Part shown: positions 1 to 10,689 of the stretch, piece after piece
Layout: every line of letters begins with the position of its first letter
Position numbering within the stretch: position 1 is the first letter of the stretch
Source: Bradyrhizobium sp. NFR13
Lineage (GTDB): Bacteria; Pseudomonadota; Alphaproteobacteria; Rhizobiales; Xanthobacteraceae
NCBI RefSeq assembly: GCF_900114605.1
Contig: NZ_FOTP01000002.1
Span: forward strand, 62,001-126,000
Reading direction: 5' to 3'
Length of the DNA stretch: 64,000 nucleotides
Program-made: the position numbers and the translations under genes
The notes under the pieces: model-generated
What the model saw: the letters and a program-made list of their open reading frames with translations, nothing else
Database searches by the model: none
Told to the model about the DNA's origin: nothing

Positions 1-25
1 AGGGCCACAGGAGTAAGGCTCGCCG

Positions 26-391
26 ATGAACGGCATCTTGCAGAATTATCTCCCCCTTGTGGTCTTTATCGGCATCGCATCCGTCATCGGTCTGGCCTTG
101 CTGATCGCGCCATTTCTCGTCGCCTACCAGCAGCCAGATCCGGAAAAGCTGTCCGCCTATGAATGCGGATTCAACGCTTTTGACGACGCGCGCATGAAGT
201 TCGATGTGCGGTTCTATCTGGTGGCGATTCTCTTCATCATCTTCGATCTGGAAGTAGCCTTTCTGTTTCCGTGGGCAGTGGCCTTTGGCAAGCTTGGCGC
301 AACCGGCTTCTGGTCGATGATCGTGTTTCTCGGCGTGCTCACCATCGGTTTCGCCTACGAATGGAAGAAAGGCGCCCTCGAATGGGATTGA
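26..391 (+). CDS. nuoA: NADH-quinone oxidoreductase subunit A
   Basis: This is a membrane subunit of complex I (NADH to quinone, proton pumping) in the inner membrane. The 121-residue length is normal. Three hydrophobic segments lie at about residues 10-32, 65-87 and 92-112. The loop after the first carries the conserved motif SAYECGF with Cys47, and the second helix carries [11 protein letters not shown], both hallmarks of the family. A GGAG-like ribosome site lies just upstream at about 9-16. It overlaps nuoB by 10 bases and is the first gene of a complete nuoA-N operon; the promoter lies outside the window. Confidence 0.97.
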   Translation: MNGILQNYLPLVVFIGIASVIGLALLIAPFLVAYQQPDPEKLSAYECGFNAFDDARMKFDVRFYLVAILFIIFDLEVAFLFPWAVAFGKLGATGFWSMIVFLGVLTIGFAYEWKKGALEWD

Positions 392-969
392 GCCCAGTCA
401 CAGCCTCGGCTCCCGCCATCGCGCAGGCGCCGAAAGGCATCATCGATCCGTCCACCGGCAAGCCGGTCGGCGCGAACGATCCGTATTTTCTCGAGGTCAA
501 TGCCGAGCTGTCCGACAAGGGCTTCTTCGTCGCCGCGACCGACGACCTGATCACCTGGGCGCGCACCGGCTCGCTGATGTGGATGACCTTTGGTCTCGCC
601 TGCTGCGCGGTCGAGATGATGCAGGTGTCGATGCCGCGTTACGACGTCGAGCGCTTCGGCTTCGCGCCGCGCGCGTCGCCGCGTCAGTCCGACGTGATGA
701 TCGTCGCCGGCACGCTGACCAACAAGATGGCCCCGGCGCTGCGCAAGGTCTACGACCAGATGCCTGAGCCGCGTTACGTCATCTCGATGGGCTCTTGCGC
801 CAATGGCGGCGGCTACTACCACTATTCCTATTCGGTGGTTCGTGGCTGCGACCGTATCGTGCCGATCGACATTTATGTCCCGGGCTGCCCGCCCACCGCA
901 GAAGCGCTGCTCTACGGCGTGCTGCTGCTGCAGAAGAAGATCCGCCGCACCGGCACGATCGAACGCTAA
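382..969 (+). CDS. nuoB: NADH-quinone oxidoreductase subunit B
   Basis: NuoB carries the terminal iron-sulfur cluster N2 of complex I at the junction of the peripheral arm and the membrane arm. With the start at 382 the protein has 195 residues. Ligand cysteines are visible in [10 protein letters not shown] (Cys74, Cys75), in [11 protein letters not shown] (Cys139) and in [15 protein letters not shown] (Cys169). The frame stays open upstream to 271, but that part only overlaps nuoA, and the family normally begins near 382, so the overlapping ATG was chosen. It is translationally coupled to nuoA. Confidence 0.96.
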   Translation: MGLSPVTASAPAIAQAPKGIIDPSTGKPVGANDPYFLEVNAELSDKGFFVAATDDLITWARTGSLMWMTFGLACCAVEMMQVSMPRYDVERFGFAPRASPRQSDVMIVAGTLTNKMAPALRKVYDQMPEPRYVISMGSCANGGGYYHYSYSVVRGCDRIVPIDIYVPGCPPTAEALLYGVLLLQKKIRRTGTIER

Positions 970-995
970 GACTCGCGAACGCTTAAGGCTTTGTC

Positions 996-1610
996 ATGGA
1001 CGATGTGAGGCTCGACACACTGGGTCAGACGATTGTCGGTGCCCTTCCGGGTGCCGCGCTCGCGCATGAGGTTGCGTTCGGCCAGCTGACGATCGCGGTG
1101 GAAACATCGAAGATCGTCGAGGTCACGCAGTTCCTGCGTGATGATCCGCGCTGTCGCTTCGTCAATTTCACCGATGCGACGGCCGTCGACTATCCCGGCC
1201 GCGAAAAGCGCTTCGACGTCGTCTATCACCTGATGTCGCCGACGCTGAACACCCGCATTCGTCTTAAGGCTCTCGCTTCGGAGACGACCCAGGTGCCGTC
1301 GATCATCTCGGTATTTCCCGGCGCTGACTGGTTCGAGCGCGAAGCCTATGACCTCTATGGCGTGATCTTCGTCGGTCATCCCGACATGCGCAGGCTGCTG
1401 ACCGATTACGGTTTCGACGGCCATCCGCTGCGCAAGGATTTCCCGCTCACCGGCTTCGTCGAGGTTCGCTACGACGACCAGGAGAAGCGGGTGGTGTACG
1501 AGCCGGTCCGGCTCAACCAGGAATTCCGCAAATTCGATTTCCTCTCGCCCTGGGAAGGCGCGGATTATCCCGTGCTGCCCGGTGACGAGAAGGCAGAGGT
1601 CAAGCCATGA
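996..1610 (+). CDS. nuoC: NADH-quinone oxidoreductase subunit C
   Basis: This is the 30 kDa-type peripheral subunit of complex I; it binds NuoD and has no cofactor. The 204-residue length is normal for a stand-alone NuoC (NuoC and NuoD are fused in Escherichia coli but separate here). The signature lies around [10 protein letters not shown] followed by [14 protein letters not shown] and [10 protein letters not shown]. Its stop overlaps the nuoD start in an ATGA arrangement. Confidence 0.96.
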   Translation: MDDVRLDTLGQTIVGALPGAALAHEVAFGQLTIAVETSKIVEVTQFLRDDPRCRFVNFTDATAVDYPGREKRFDVVYHLMSPTLNTRIRLKALASETTQVPSIISVFPGADWFEREAYDLYGVIFVGHPDMRRLLTDYGFDGHPLRKDFPLTGFVEVRYDDQEKRVVYEPVRLNQEFRKFDFLSPWEGADYPVLPGDEKAEVKP

Positions 1611-2800
1611 CCGAACAACCCAACGTTCGCAATTTCACGATCAACTTCGGTCCGCAGCATCCGGCGGCGCACGGCGTGCTCCGTCTGGTGCTGGAGCTCG
1701 ACGGCGAAGTCGTTGAGCGCGTCGATCCGCATATCGGCCTGCTTCACCGCGGCACCGAGAAGCTGATTGAGCAGAAGACCTATCTGCAGGCGATCCCGTA
1801 TTTCGACCGGCTCGATTACGTCGCGCCGATGAACCAGGAACACGCGTTCTGTCTGGCCGCTGAAAAGCTGCTCGGCATCACCGTGCCGCGCCGTGGCCAG
1901 TTGATCCGCGTGCTGTATTCGGAAATCGGCCGCATCCTGTCGCATCTTCTCAACGTCACCACGCAGGCGATGGACGTCGGCGCGCTGACCCCGCCGCTGT
2001 GGGGATTCGAAGAGCGCGAAAAGCTGATGGTGTTCTATGAGCGGGCCTCGGGCTCGCGCATGCATGCCGCGTTCTTCCGTATCGGCGGCGTGCATCAGGA
2101 TTTGCCGCCGGCGCTGATCAACGACATCGATGCCTGGTGCGATGCCTTCCCGCAGGTGCTCGACGATCTCGAGACGCTGCTCACCGGCAACCGCATCTTC
2201 AAGCAGCGTAACGTCGATATCGGCGTGGTCTCGCTGGAAGACGCCTGGAAGTGGGGCTTCTCCGGCGTGATGGTGCGTGGCTCCGGCGCCGCCTGGGATC
2301 TGCGCAAGGCGCAGCCTTATGAATGCTACGCCGAAATGGATTTCGATGTTCCGATCGGCAAGAACGGCGACTGTTACGATCGCTACTGCATCCGCGTAGA
2401 GGAGATGCGGCAGTCGACCAAGATCATGAAGCAGTGCATCGCCAAGATGCGCGCGCCGGACGGGCAGGGCGCTGTCGCCGTCGAGGACAACAAGGTGTTT
2501 CCGCCGCGTCGCAGCGAGATGAAACGCTCGATGGAATCGCTGATCCATCACTTCAAGCTCTACACCGAAGGCTTCCGCGTGCCGGAAGGCGAGGTCTATG
2601 CCGCCGTCGAAGCGCCGAAGGGCGAGTTCGGCGTCTATCTCGTCTCCGACGGCACCAACAAGCCGTACAAGTGCAAGATCCGCGCGCCGGGCTTTGCGCA
2701 TCTGCAGGCCATGGATTTCATGTGCCGCGGCCATCTGCTCGCCGACGTCTCCGCCATTCTCGGTTCGCTCGATATCGTGTTCGGAGAGGTCGATCGGTGA
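1607..2800 (+). CDS. nuoD: NADH-quinone oxidoreductase subunit D
   Basis: This is the 49 kDa-type subunit of complex I, related to the large subunit of NiFe hydrogenases, and it forms the quinone-binding site with NuoB. It has 397 residues with the N-terminal motif [14 protein letters not shown] and the conserved [12 protein letters not shown] region, plus a C-terminal DIVFGEVDR end typical of the family. The start overlaps the nuoC stop, and the stop overlaps the GTG start of the next gene, an unexpected methyltransferase. Confidence 0.97.
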   Translation: MTEQPNVRNFTINFGPQHPAAHGVLRLVLELDGEVVERVDPHIGLLHRGTEKLIEQKTYLQAIPYFDRLDYVAPMNQEHAFCLAAEKLLGITVPRRGQLIRVLYSEIGRILSHLLNVTTQAMDVGALTPPLWGFEEREKLMVFYERASGSRMHAAFFRIGGVHQDLPPALINDIDAWCDAFPQVLDDLETLLTGNRIFKQRNVDIGVVSLEDAWKWGFSGVMVRGSGAAWDLRKAQPYECYAEMDFDVPIGKNGDCYDRYCIRVEEMRQSTKIMKQCIAKMRAPDGQGAVAVEDNKVFPPRRSEMKRSMESLIHHFKLYTEGFRVPEGEVYAAVEAPKGEFGVYLVSDGTNKPYKCKIRAPGFAHLQAMDFMCRGHLLADVSAILGSLDIVFGEVDR

Positions 2801-3765
2801 CGTTGGCGCCTCCCATCCAGTTTGACCGGGCGTCCGGCGTTCTCCAGAGCGTAAATCTCTGGGAACGTACGATGGCCTGTGCGCTGGTGGTTGGCTCGAA
2901 GATTTCATCCTCTTTCTCGCATCGCGGCTACAACATGTGCGCCAATCTGATGCGCAGGACGGTGCTGCCGGCACGCGATCTCGTGGTGAAGCTGAATGCG
3001 GATGCGCTGTTCGCGTTTCCGTTCGGCGACGGCTACTGGAGCAAACTGCTCAACCGCACGTTTTCCTATGAAGACGAGCTTGAGGTGTTGTTCCGGAACT
3101 CGGTCGATGTCGATTACACGCTGCTCGATTGCGGCGCCAATTACGGATACTGGTCGGTGCTGGTGTCGAGCGCGCCGTTTGGTTCGCACAAGGCGATTGC
3201 CATCGAGCCGTCGTTCGACAATTTCGCCAAGCTTGCCAACAACGCCAGGATCAATGGTGACCGGTTCGAAGTCATCAAATGCGCGATCGGCTCGCAGCGC
3301 GGCACGGCACATCTGTCGGGCACCAAGCACGAGGCCTTCAGCATCGCCGGCGATCCCAATGCCGGCGGCGAGGAAGTGCCGGTGATCTCGCTCGACAACC
3401 TGCTCGACGACGGCAAACTGTCGATGTCTGGCAAATATCTGATCAAGCTCGATGTAGAAGGCGTCGAGATCGAGGCTATCAAGGGCGGCGCACGATTGCT
3501 GCAGGGCGACTCGGTCATCATGTGCGAAGAGCACGGCAATGACCCGCATCATACCGTCTCGCGCTTTATCCTGGATCAAACGCCGCTCAAGCTGATCGTG
3601 CATGATCCCGCCACCAACCGTTTCGAAACCGTGACCGAGCTGTCGATCCTCGATCGCATCAAGGTGTCCACACATGTTGGCTACAACGTGTTTGGCACAT
3701 CGAGTGCGTTCTGGCTCGACCGCATCAACAGCCTGAATGCGAGCGCGGCGCGCCGCACTCATTGA
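2797..3765 (+). CDS. FkbM-family SAM-dependent methyltransferase inside the nuo operon
   Basis: This protein of about 322 residues has a class I methyltransferase core. The SAM-binding stretch reads [14 protein letters not shown], followed by an acidic strand end in [11 protein letters not shown]. The FkbM hallmark [15 protein letters not shown] sits in the C-terminal half. The chosen start is a GTG at 2797 whose last two bases belong to the nuoD stop codon. A GGAGAGG site at 2783-2789, seven bases upstream, supports it. An ATG further in (2872) is possible but has a poorer upstream sequence. The substrate is unknown; FkbM members methylate oxygen atoms on sugars, polyketides or other small molecules. 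Its tight coupling to nuoD suggests co-expression with complex I, but a role in complex I is only an inference. Confidence 0.85.
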   Translation: MTLAPPIQFDRASGVLQSVNLWERTMACALVVGSKISSSFSHRGYNMCANLMRRTVLPARDLVVKLNADALFAFPFGDGYWSKLLNRTFSYEDELEVLFRNSVDVDYTLLDCGANYGYWSVLVSSAPFGSHKAIAIEPSFDNFAKLANNARINGDRFEVIKCAIGSQRGTAHLSGTKHEAFSIAGDPNAGGEEVPVISLDNLLDDGKLSMSGKYLIKLDVEGVEIEAIKGGARLLQGDSVIMCEEHGNDPHHTVSRFILDQTPLKLIVHDPATNRFETVTELSILDRIKVSTHVGYNVFGTSSAFWLDRINSLNASAARRTH

Positions 3766-3775
3766 GAGACTAGAC

Positions 3776-4573
3776 ATGTCCGTCCGCCGTTTGGCTCCGA
3801 AAGAAGTTCAGCCCGCTTCGTTTGAATTCACGCCCGAGAATCTGGCGTGGGCGAAGGAGCAGATCACGCATTATCCGCCGGGCCGTCAGGCGTCGGCCGT
3901 GATCGCGATCCTGTGGCGCGCACAGGAGCAGCAGACCGGCTGGGTCTCGGAAGCCGCGATCCGCGTCGTCGCCGACATGCTGGAAATGCCCTATATCCGC
4001 GTGCTCGAAGTCGCGACCTTCTACACCCAGTTCCAGCTGCAGCCGGTTGGCAAGAAGGCGCATATCCAGGTCTGCGGCACCACGCCCTGCATGTTGCGCG
4101 GCGCCGGTGACCTGATCGAGGTCTGTCAGCATCGCATCCATCACGACCCGTTTCATCTGTCCGCAGATGGCGACTTCTCGTGGGAAGAGGTCGAGTGCCT
4201 CGGCGCCTGCGTCAACGCCCCGATGGCGATGATCTGGAGCGACACCTACGAAGATCTCACCAAAGAGAGCATGAACGAGCTGATCGACGGTTTCGCCGCC
4301 GGCACGCCGCCGAAGCCGGGTTCGCAGATCGGCCGCCAGTTCGCAGCGCCCGAAGGCGGCGCGCGCGTGATGAAGAGCGGCGGCGCCGCCACTTACACGA
4401 AGGTTCTGGATATGCCGAAGGAACCCGCGCTCGCCGATGCCGAGCCGAAGAAGCAGACCGAGGCGGCCAATGTGCAGGAGCGCCCGGCGCCGAAGCCGCC
4501 GGCTGCCGACGCGACCAAGACCAATCCGCCGAAAGGTGGTGCTCCGAAGGATCCCAAGGAGCCGAAGAAATGA
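3776..4573 (+). CDS. nuoE: NADH-quinone oxidoreductase subunit E with long C-terminal tail
   Basis: This is the 24 kDa-type subunit, a thioredoxin-like protein carrying the [2Fe-2S] cluster N1a next to NuoF. Ligand cysteines are in [16 protein letters not shown] and [12 protein letters not shown]. The start at 3776 follows a GAGAG site and gives 265 residues. The family core ends near residue 165. The remaining roughly 100 residues are low-complexity and rich in Ala, Pro, Lys and Glu (for example [18 protein letters not shown]), a disordered tail not needed for the catalytic fold. The stop overlaps the ATG of the next small gene. Confidence 0.95.
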   Translation: MSVRRLAPKEVQPASFEFTPENLAWAKEQITHYPPGRQASAVIAILWRAQEQQTGWVSEAAIRVVADMLEMPYIRVLEVATFYTQFQLQPVGKKAHIQVCGTTPCMLRGAGDLIEVCQHRIHHDPFHLSADGDFSWEEVECLGACVNAPMAMIWSDTYEDLTKESMNELIDGFAAGTPPKPGSQIGRQFAAPEGGARVMKSGGAATYTKVLDMPKEPALADAEPKKQTEAANVQERPAPKPPAADATKTNPPKGGAPKDPKEPKK

Positions 4574-4785
4574 CGCGCGCGCTGTCGATGAAATTTGCAA
4601 CGCTGTCGGGGGACGCGGCAATGAACAAGTGGCTCTACATCGCATTGCATACGATGGTCGCAGCCGCGTTCATTTTCTCGCTGCAGCGCTTCTTTTTGAA
4701 CGCCACGCTTGAATCAAGTCTGTTGTGGGCGGTTGTGTTCGGCGGTTGCGCCGCGATGCTCGCCTTCAAGCAATCCAATCGCTGA
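4570..4785 (+). CDS. Small predicted membrane protein between nuoE and nuoF
   Basis: This 71-residue protein is unrecognised. It overlaps the nuoE stop (ATGA) and ends 11 bases before nuoF, so it is clearly in the operon. Two hydrophobic stretches are visible, about residues 22-42 ([18 protein letters not shown]) and 50-66 ([17 protein letters not shown]). An internal ATG at 4621 follows a GGGGGAC stretch and would give a 54-residue protein beginning [10 protein letters not shown] that is almost entirely the two-helix hairpin; that may be the true start. It is not one of the 14 Nuo subunits. It could be an accessory or assembly factor of complex I, but that is inference from position only. 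Confidence 0.7.
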   Translation: MTRALSMKFATLSGDAAMNKWLYIALHTMVAAAFIFSLQRFFLNATLESSLLWAVVFGGCAAMLAFKQSNR

Positions 4786-4796
4786 TCGAGGAAGCC

Positions 4797-6122
<1,326 letters not shown>

Positions 6123-6127
6123 GGCGC

Positions 6128-8203
6128 ATGGCTATGACGAAACTGATCATCGACGGCAAAGAGATCGAGGTCCCCGCGGAATACACGCTGCTGCAGGCGT
6201 GTGAAGCCGCCGGCGCCGAAATCCCGCGCTTCTGCTACCACGAGCGCCTGTCGATTGCCGGCAACTGCCGCATGTGCCTGGTGGAAGTGAAGGGCGGACC
6301 GAAGCCGGTCGCGAGCTGCGCCTGGGGCGTGCGCGATTGCCGGCCTGGTCCCAAGGGAGAACCGCCGGAAATCTCGACCCGTTCGCCGATGGTCAGGAAG
6401 GCCCGCGAAGGCGTGATGGAATTCCTGCTGATCAACCACCCGCTGGATTGCCCGATCTGCGATCAGGGCGGCGAGTGCGATCTGCAGGACCAGGCGATGG
6501 GCTACGGCGTCGACACGTCGCGCTTTGCCGAAAACAAGCGCGCCGTCGAAGACAAGTATCTCGGTGCGCTGGTCAAGACCTCGATGAACCGCTGCATCCA
6601 GTGCACGCGCTGTGTCCGCTTCGCTGCAGAAATCTGCGGCGTGCCAGAAATGGGCGCCACCGGTCGCGGCGAGGACATGGAAATCACCTCGTTCCTCGAA
6701 ACGGCGCTGACCTCGGAGCTGCAGGGCAACCTGGTCGATATCTGCCCGGTCGGTGCGCTGACCTCGAAGCCTTATGCTTTCGCCGCGCGTCCGTGGGAGC
6801 TCGGCAAGACCCAGTCCATCGACGTCATGGACGCCGTCGGTTCGGCGATCCGTGTCGATACCCGTGGCCGCGAAGTGATGCGCATCCTGCCGCGCGTGAA
6901 CGAGGCGGTGAACGAGGAATGGATCTCCGACAAGACGCGACATATCGTCGACGGGTTGCGCACGCAGCGCCTCGATCGTCCTTACATCCGCGACAACGGC
7001 AAGCTGCGCGCGGCGACCTGGGCTGAAGCATTCAGCGCCATTGCTGCGAAGGTTGCCGGCACCAAGAAGATCGGCGCCATCGCTGGCGATCTCGCCGCCG
7101 TCGAGGAAATGTTCGCACTGAAGGCGCTGCTCGCCAGCATGGGGTCGGCCAATCTGGCGACCCAGAGCGCGGGCGCATTCGATGCGGCCGCCGGCCGCGC
7201 GTCCTACATTTTCAACCCGACCATCGCCGGCATCGAGCAGGCCGATGCGCTGCTGATCGTGGGCTCCAACCCGCGCAAGGAAGCCGCCGTTCTCAACGCG
7301 CGCATCCGCAAGGCATGGCGCACCGGCGCGTTGAAGGTCGGCCTGATCGGCGAGAAGGCCGATCTGACCTATCGCTACGACTATCTCGGCGCCGGCACGG
7401 ACTCGCTGGCCGAACTCGCGGCCGGCAAGAACGCCTTCGCCGATGTGCTGAAGAACGCCAAGCACCCGATCGTGCTGGTTGGCGCCGCTGTGGCGGCACG
7501 TGCCGATGGCGCTGCGGTACTGGCGGCCGCTGCCAAGCTCGCTTCGGACTTCGGCGTTATCAAGGACGGCTGGAACGGTTTTGCCGTGCTGCAGACGGCG
7601 GCTTCGACCGTCGGCGCGCTTGATATCGGCTTCGCGCCGACGTCGGGCAGCCTGAGCCTCGCGCAGATGACCTCGGCTGGTTCGCTCGACGTGCTGTTCT
7701 CGCTCGGCGCCGACGACGTGAAAGTCGCCGACGGTACCTTCGTGGTCTATATCGGCACCCATGGTGACCGCGGCGCGCATCGTGCCGACGTGATCCTGCC
7801 GGGTGCGGCCTATACCGAAAAGTCCGGCATCTTCGTCAACACCGAAGGCCGCGTGCAGATGGCGGAGCGCGCCGGTTTCCCGCCGGGCGATGCCCGCGAG
7901 GACTGGGCGGTGATCCGCGCGCTGTCCGACGTGCTCGGCCACAAGCTGCCTTACGATTCGCTGGCTGCCTTGCGACAGGCGATCTTCAAGGCTGCACCGC
8001 ACCTGATGCGCATCGATCAGATCGAGGCCGGCGATGCCGGTGCGATCAAGACCCTTGCGGGCAAGGGCGGCACCGTCGACAAGACACCGTTCAAGGCCTC
8101 CGTTGAGGACTTCTACCTGACCAACCCGATCGCGCGTGCGTCAGCCATCATGGCGGAATGCTCCCGCCTGGCCTCCGGCCAGATGCTGACGGCGGCGGAG
8201 TAA
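6128..8203 (+). CDS. nuoG: NADH-quinone oxidoreductase subunit G
   Basis: This is the 75 kDa-type iron-sulfur subunit of the peripheral arm. At 691 residues it has the alphaproteobacterial/mitochondrial size. The N-terminal [2Fe-2S] ferredoxin-like domain shows [15 protein letters not shown], followed by the [18 protein letters not shown] region and [14 protein letters not shown]. Later residues form the molybdopterin-oxidoreductase-like domain, which has lost its cofactor role in complex I. It starts five bases after nuoF. Confidence 0.97.
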   Translation: MAMTKLIIDGKEIEVPAEYTLLQACEAAGAEIPRFCYHERLSIAGNCRMCLVEVKGGPKPVASCAWGVRDCRPGPKGEPPEISTRSPMVRKAREGVMEFLLINHPLDCPICDQGGECDLQDQAMGYGVDTSRFAENKRAVEDKYLGALVKTSMNRCIQCTRCVRFAAEICGVPEMGATGRGEDMEITSFLETALTSELQGNLVDICPVGALTSKPYAFAARPWELGKTQSIDVMDAVGSAIRVDTRGREVMRILPRVNEAVNEEWISDKTRHIVDGLRTQRLDRPYIRDNGKLRAATWAEAFSAIAAKVAGTKKIGAIAGDLAAVEEMFALKALLASMGSANLATQSAGAFDAAAGRASYIFNPTIAGIEQADALLIVGSNPRKEAAVLNARIRKAWRTGALKVGLIGEKADLTYRYDYLGAGTDSLAELAAGKNAFADVLKNAKHPIVLVGAAVAARADGAAVLAAAAKLASDFGVIKDGWNGFAVLQTAASTVGALDIGFAPTSGSLSLAQMTSAGSLDVLFSLGADDVKVADGTFVVYIGTHGDRGAHRADVILPGAAYTEKSGIFVNTEGRVQMAERAGFPPGDAREDWAVIRALSDVLGHKLPYDSLAALRQAIFKAAPHLMRIDQIEAGDAGAIKTLAGKGGTVDKTPFKASVEDFYLTNPIARASAIMAECSRLASGQMLTAAE

Positions 8204-8207
8204 ACCG

Positions 8208-9233
8208 ATGGCTGAATTCTGGACTAGCACCCTGTGGCCGCTGATCATCATGGTCGCGCAGAGCCTCCTTGTGCTCGTGGTGCTCTTGATCGCGATTGCC
8301 TACATCCTGCTGGCTGACCGCAAGATCTGGGCGGCGGTGCAGATCCGCCGTGGCCCCAACGTGGTAGGGCCATTCGGCCTGCTGCAATCCTTCGCGGACT
8401 TGCTGAAATTCGTGTTGAAGGAGCCGGTGGTTCCCTCCAGCTCCAACAAGGGCGTGTTCCTGTTGGCGCCGTTGGTGTCCTGCGTGCTCGCGCTGGCGGC
8501 CTGGGCGGTGATCCCGATGGATCTCGGTTGGGTCATCTCCGACATCAATGTCGGCGTGCTCTACATCTTCGCGATCTCGTCGCTGTCGGTCTACGGCATC
8601 ATCATGGCCGGCTGGTCGTCGAACTCGAAATATCCGTTCCTGTCGGCGCTGCGCGCCGCTGCGCAGATGGTGTCCTACGAAGTCTCGATCGGCTTCGTCA
8701 TCATCACGGTCCTGCTCTGCGTCGGTTCGCTGAACCTGACGGCCATCGTCGCCGCGCAGGACTCGAAGTGGGGCATCCTCGGCTGGTACTGGATACCGCT
8801 GTTCCCGATGTTCGTGATCTTCTACGTCTCGGCCCTGGCTGAAACCAACCGTCCGCCCTTCGACCTCGTCGAAGCGGAATCGGAACTGGTCGCGGGCTTC
8901 ATGACCGAATACGGCTCGACCCCGTATCTGCTGTTCATGCTTGGCGAATACGTTGCCATCGTCACCATGTGCGCGCTGGCCACGATCCTCTTTTTGGGTG
9001 GCTGGCTGTCGCCGATCCCGTTCGCGCCATTCACCTGGGTGCCAGGCATCATCTGGTTCGCCATCAAGGTAATGTTCATGTTCTTCCTGATTGCGATGGC
9101 GAAGGCGATCGTGCCGCGCTACCGCTACGACCAGCTGATGCGTCTGGGCTGGAAGGTGTTTCTGCCGCTGTCGCTCGCTTACGTGGTCATCGTCGCGGGC
9201 GTGCTGCAATTCGGGGGCCTTGCTCCGAAATGA
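8208..9233 (+). CDS. nuoH: NADH-quinone oxidoreductase subunit H
   Basis: This is the membrane subunit that forms part of the quinone chamber and links the peripheral arm to the proton pumps. It has 341 residues and about eight hydrophobic segments. Family motifs include [20 protein letters not shown] near the N-terminus and the cytoplasmic loop [20 protein letters not shown]. The start is four bases after nuoG and the stop is seven bases before the nuoI ATG. Confidence 0.97.
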   Translation: MAEFWTSTLWPLIIMVAQSLLVLVVLLIAIAYILLADRKIWAAVQIRRGPNVVGPFGLLQSFADLLKFVLKEPVVPSSSNKGVFLLAPLVSCVLALAAWAVIPMDLGWVISDINVGVLYIFAISSLSVYGIIMAGWSSNSKYPFLSALRAAAQMVSYEVSIGFVIITVLLCVGSLNLTAIVAAQDSKWGILGWYWIPLFPMFVIFYVSALAETNRPPFDLVEAESELVAGFMTEYGSTPYLLFMLGEYVAIVTMCALATILFLGGWLSPIPFAPFTWVPGIIWFAIKVMFMFFLIAMAKAIVPRYRYDQLMRLGWKVFLPLSLAYVVIVAGVLQFGGLAPK

Positions 9234-9240
9234 GGTCACT

Positions 9241-9729
9241 ATGAATATCAGGGCAACAGCTCATTCGCTTCTGCTGGCGGAGTTCGCTTCGGCGTTCGTC
9301 CTCGCCATGCGGTATTTCTTCAAGCCGAAACCGACGCTGAACTATCCGTTCGAGAAGGGGCCGATCTCGCCGCGTTTCCGTGGCGAGCATGCATTGCGCC
9401 GCTATCCGAACGGTGAAGAGCGCTGCATCGCCTGCAAGCTCTGCGAAGCGGTGTGTCCGGCACAGGCCATCACCATCGAAGCCGGCCCGCGCCGCAACGA
9501 TGGGACGCGCCGTACCGTGCGCTACGACATCGACATGGTGAAATGCATCTATTGCGGACTGTGCCAGGAGGCCTGTCCGGTGGATGCGATCGTCGAGGGA
9601 CCGAACTTCGAGTTCGCCACCGAGACGCGTGAGGAACTCTATTATGACAAGGCGAAATTGCTCGCCAACGGCGACCGCTGGGAGCGCGAGATTGCGAAGT
9701 CAATCGAACTCGACGCGCCGTACCGGTAA
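9241..9729 (+). CDS. nuoI: NADH-quinone oxidoreductase subunit I
   Basis: This is the TYKY-type ferredoxin subunit carrying two [4Fe-4S] clusters (N6a and N6b). From the ATG at 9241 it has 162 residues, the usual size. The two cluster motifs are [12 protein letters not shown] and [12 protein letters not shown]. An in-frame extension overlapping the nuoH end (to 9220) exists, but the ATG with GAGGTCACT upstream fits better and matches the usual N-terminus. Confidence 0.96.
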   Translation: MNIRATAHSLLLAEFASAFVLAMRYFFKPKPTLNYPFEKGPISPRFRGEHALRRYPNGEERCIACKLCEAVCPAQAITIEAGPRRNDGTRRTVRYDIDMVKCIYCGLCQEACPVDAIVEGPNFEFATETREELYYDKAKLLANGDRWEREIAKSIELDAPYR

Positions 9730-9738
9730 GGTGACCAG

Positions 9739-10377
9739 ATGATCCTTCCCGCACTGTTCTTCTATCTGTTCGCCAGCGTCTGCGTGGCTTCCGCGGTCAT
9801 GGTGATTGCCTCGCGCAATCCCGTGCATTCCGTGCTGTTCCTGATCCTGGCCTTCGTCAACGCCTCGGGCCTGTTCGTGCTGATGGGCGCCGAATTCTTG
9901 GCGATGCTGCTGATCGTCGTCTATGTCGGCGCCGTCGCGGTGCTGTTCCTGTTCGTCATCATGATGCTCGACGTCGACTTCACGCAGCTGCGCGAAGGCT
10001 TCATTCAGTATCTGCCGTTTGGTCTCGTGATCGGTGCGATCTTCCTTGCCGAATTGCTGCTGGTCGCAGGTGGCTGGGTGATGAACCCGAACGTCACCAA
10101 GTCGATCACGGCGGCGATCCCGACGAATGTGAGCAATACCGAGGCGCTCGGCCTCGTGCTCTATACGAAGTACATCCATTACTTCCAGCTGGCCGGCATG
10201 GTGCTGCTGGTGGCGATGATCGGCGCGATCGTGCTGACGCTGCGTCACAAGGTCAAGGTCCGGCGCCAGGACATCAATGTTCAGAACGCGCGCAATCCGG
10301 AACTGGCGATGGAAGTGCGCAAGGTTGCGACCGGGCAGGGCCTGCAGGACGCCGACGCGGGGAGCTGGGTCAAATGA
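9739..10377 (+). CDS. nuoJ: NADH-quinone oxidoreductase subunit J
   Basis: This is a membrane subunit of complex I, related to ND6. It has 212 residues with about five hydrophobic segments. [20 protein letters not shown] and [20 protein letters not shown] are the conserved early helices, including the glycine-rich helix that contributes to the proton path. Its last bases overlap the nuoK start. Confidence 0.96.
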   Translation: MILPALFFYLFASVCVASAVMVIASRNPVHSVLFLILAFVNASGLFVLMGAEFLAMLLIVVYVGAVAVLFLFVIMMLDVDFTQLREGFIQYLPFGLVIGAIFLAELLLVAGGWVMNPNVTKSITAAIPTNVSNTEALGLVLYTKYIHYFQLAGMVLLVAMIGAIVLTLRHKVKVRRQDINVQNARNPELAMEVRKVATGQGLQDADAGSWVK

Positions 10378-10682
10378 CGATCGGTCTCGGACACTATCTG
10401 GCGGTCGCAGCGATCCTGTTCACGCTGGGCATCCTCGGCATCTTCCTGAACCGCAAGAACATCATCGTCATCCTGATGTCGATCGAGCTGATCCTGCTCG
10501 CCGTCAACATCAACATGGTGGCGTTTTCGACCTTCCTTGGCGACATCGTCGGGCAGGTGTTCGCGCTGCTGGTGCTGACCGTGGCCGCTGCGGAAGCAGC
10601 GATCGGTCTCGCCGTGCTGGTGGTCTATTTCCGCAACCGCGGCTCGATCGCGGTTGAAGACGTCAATCTGATGAAGGGCTGA
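10374..10682 (+). CDS. nuoK: NADH-quinone oxidoreductase subunit K
   Basis: This is a small membrane subunit, related to ND4L. It has 102 residues and three helices. Two helix-embedded carboxylates needed for proton transfer are visible in [18 protein letters not shown] and in the third helix around [13 protein letters not shown]. It overlaps nuoJ by four bases (ATGA) and is followed at seven bases by nuoL. Confidence 0.96.
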   Translation: MTIGLGHYLAVAAILFTLGILGIFLNRKNIIVILMSIELILLAVNINMVAFSTFLGDIVGQVFALLVLTVAAAEAAIGLAVLVVYFRNRGSIAVEDVNLMKG

Positions 10683-10689
10683 GCCAGTT

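Noticed and set aside
2905-3777. Minus-strand frame across the FkbM-type methyltransferase
   Set aside because: The plus-strand frame has clear methyltransferase motifs and operon coupling; the antisense one has none.
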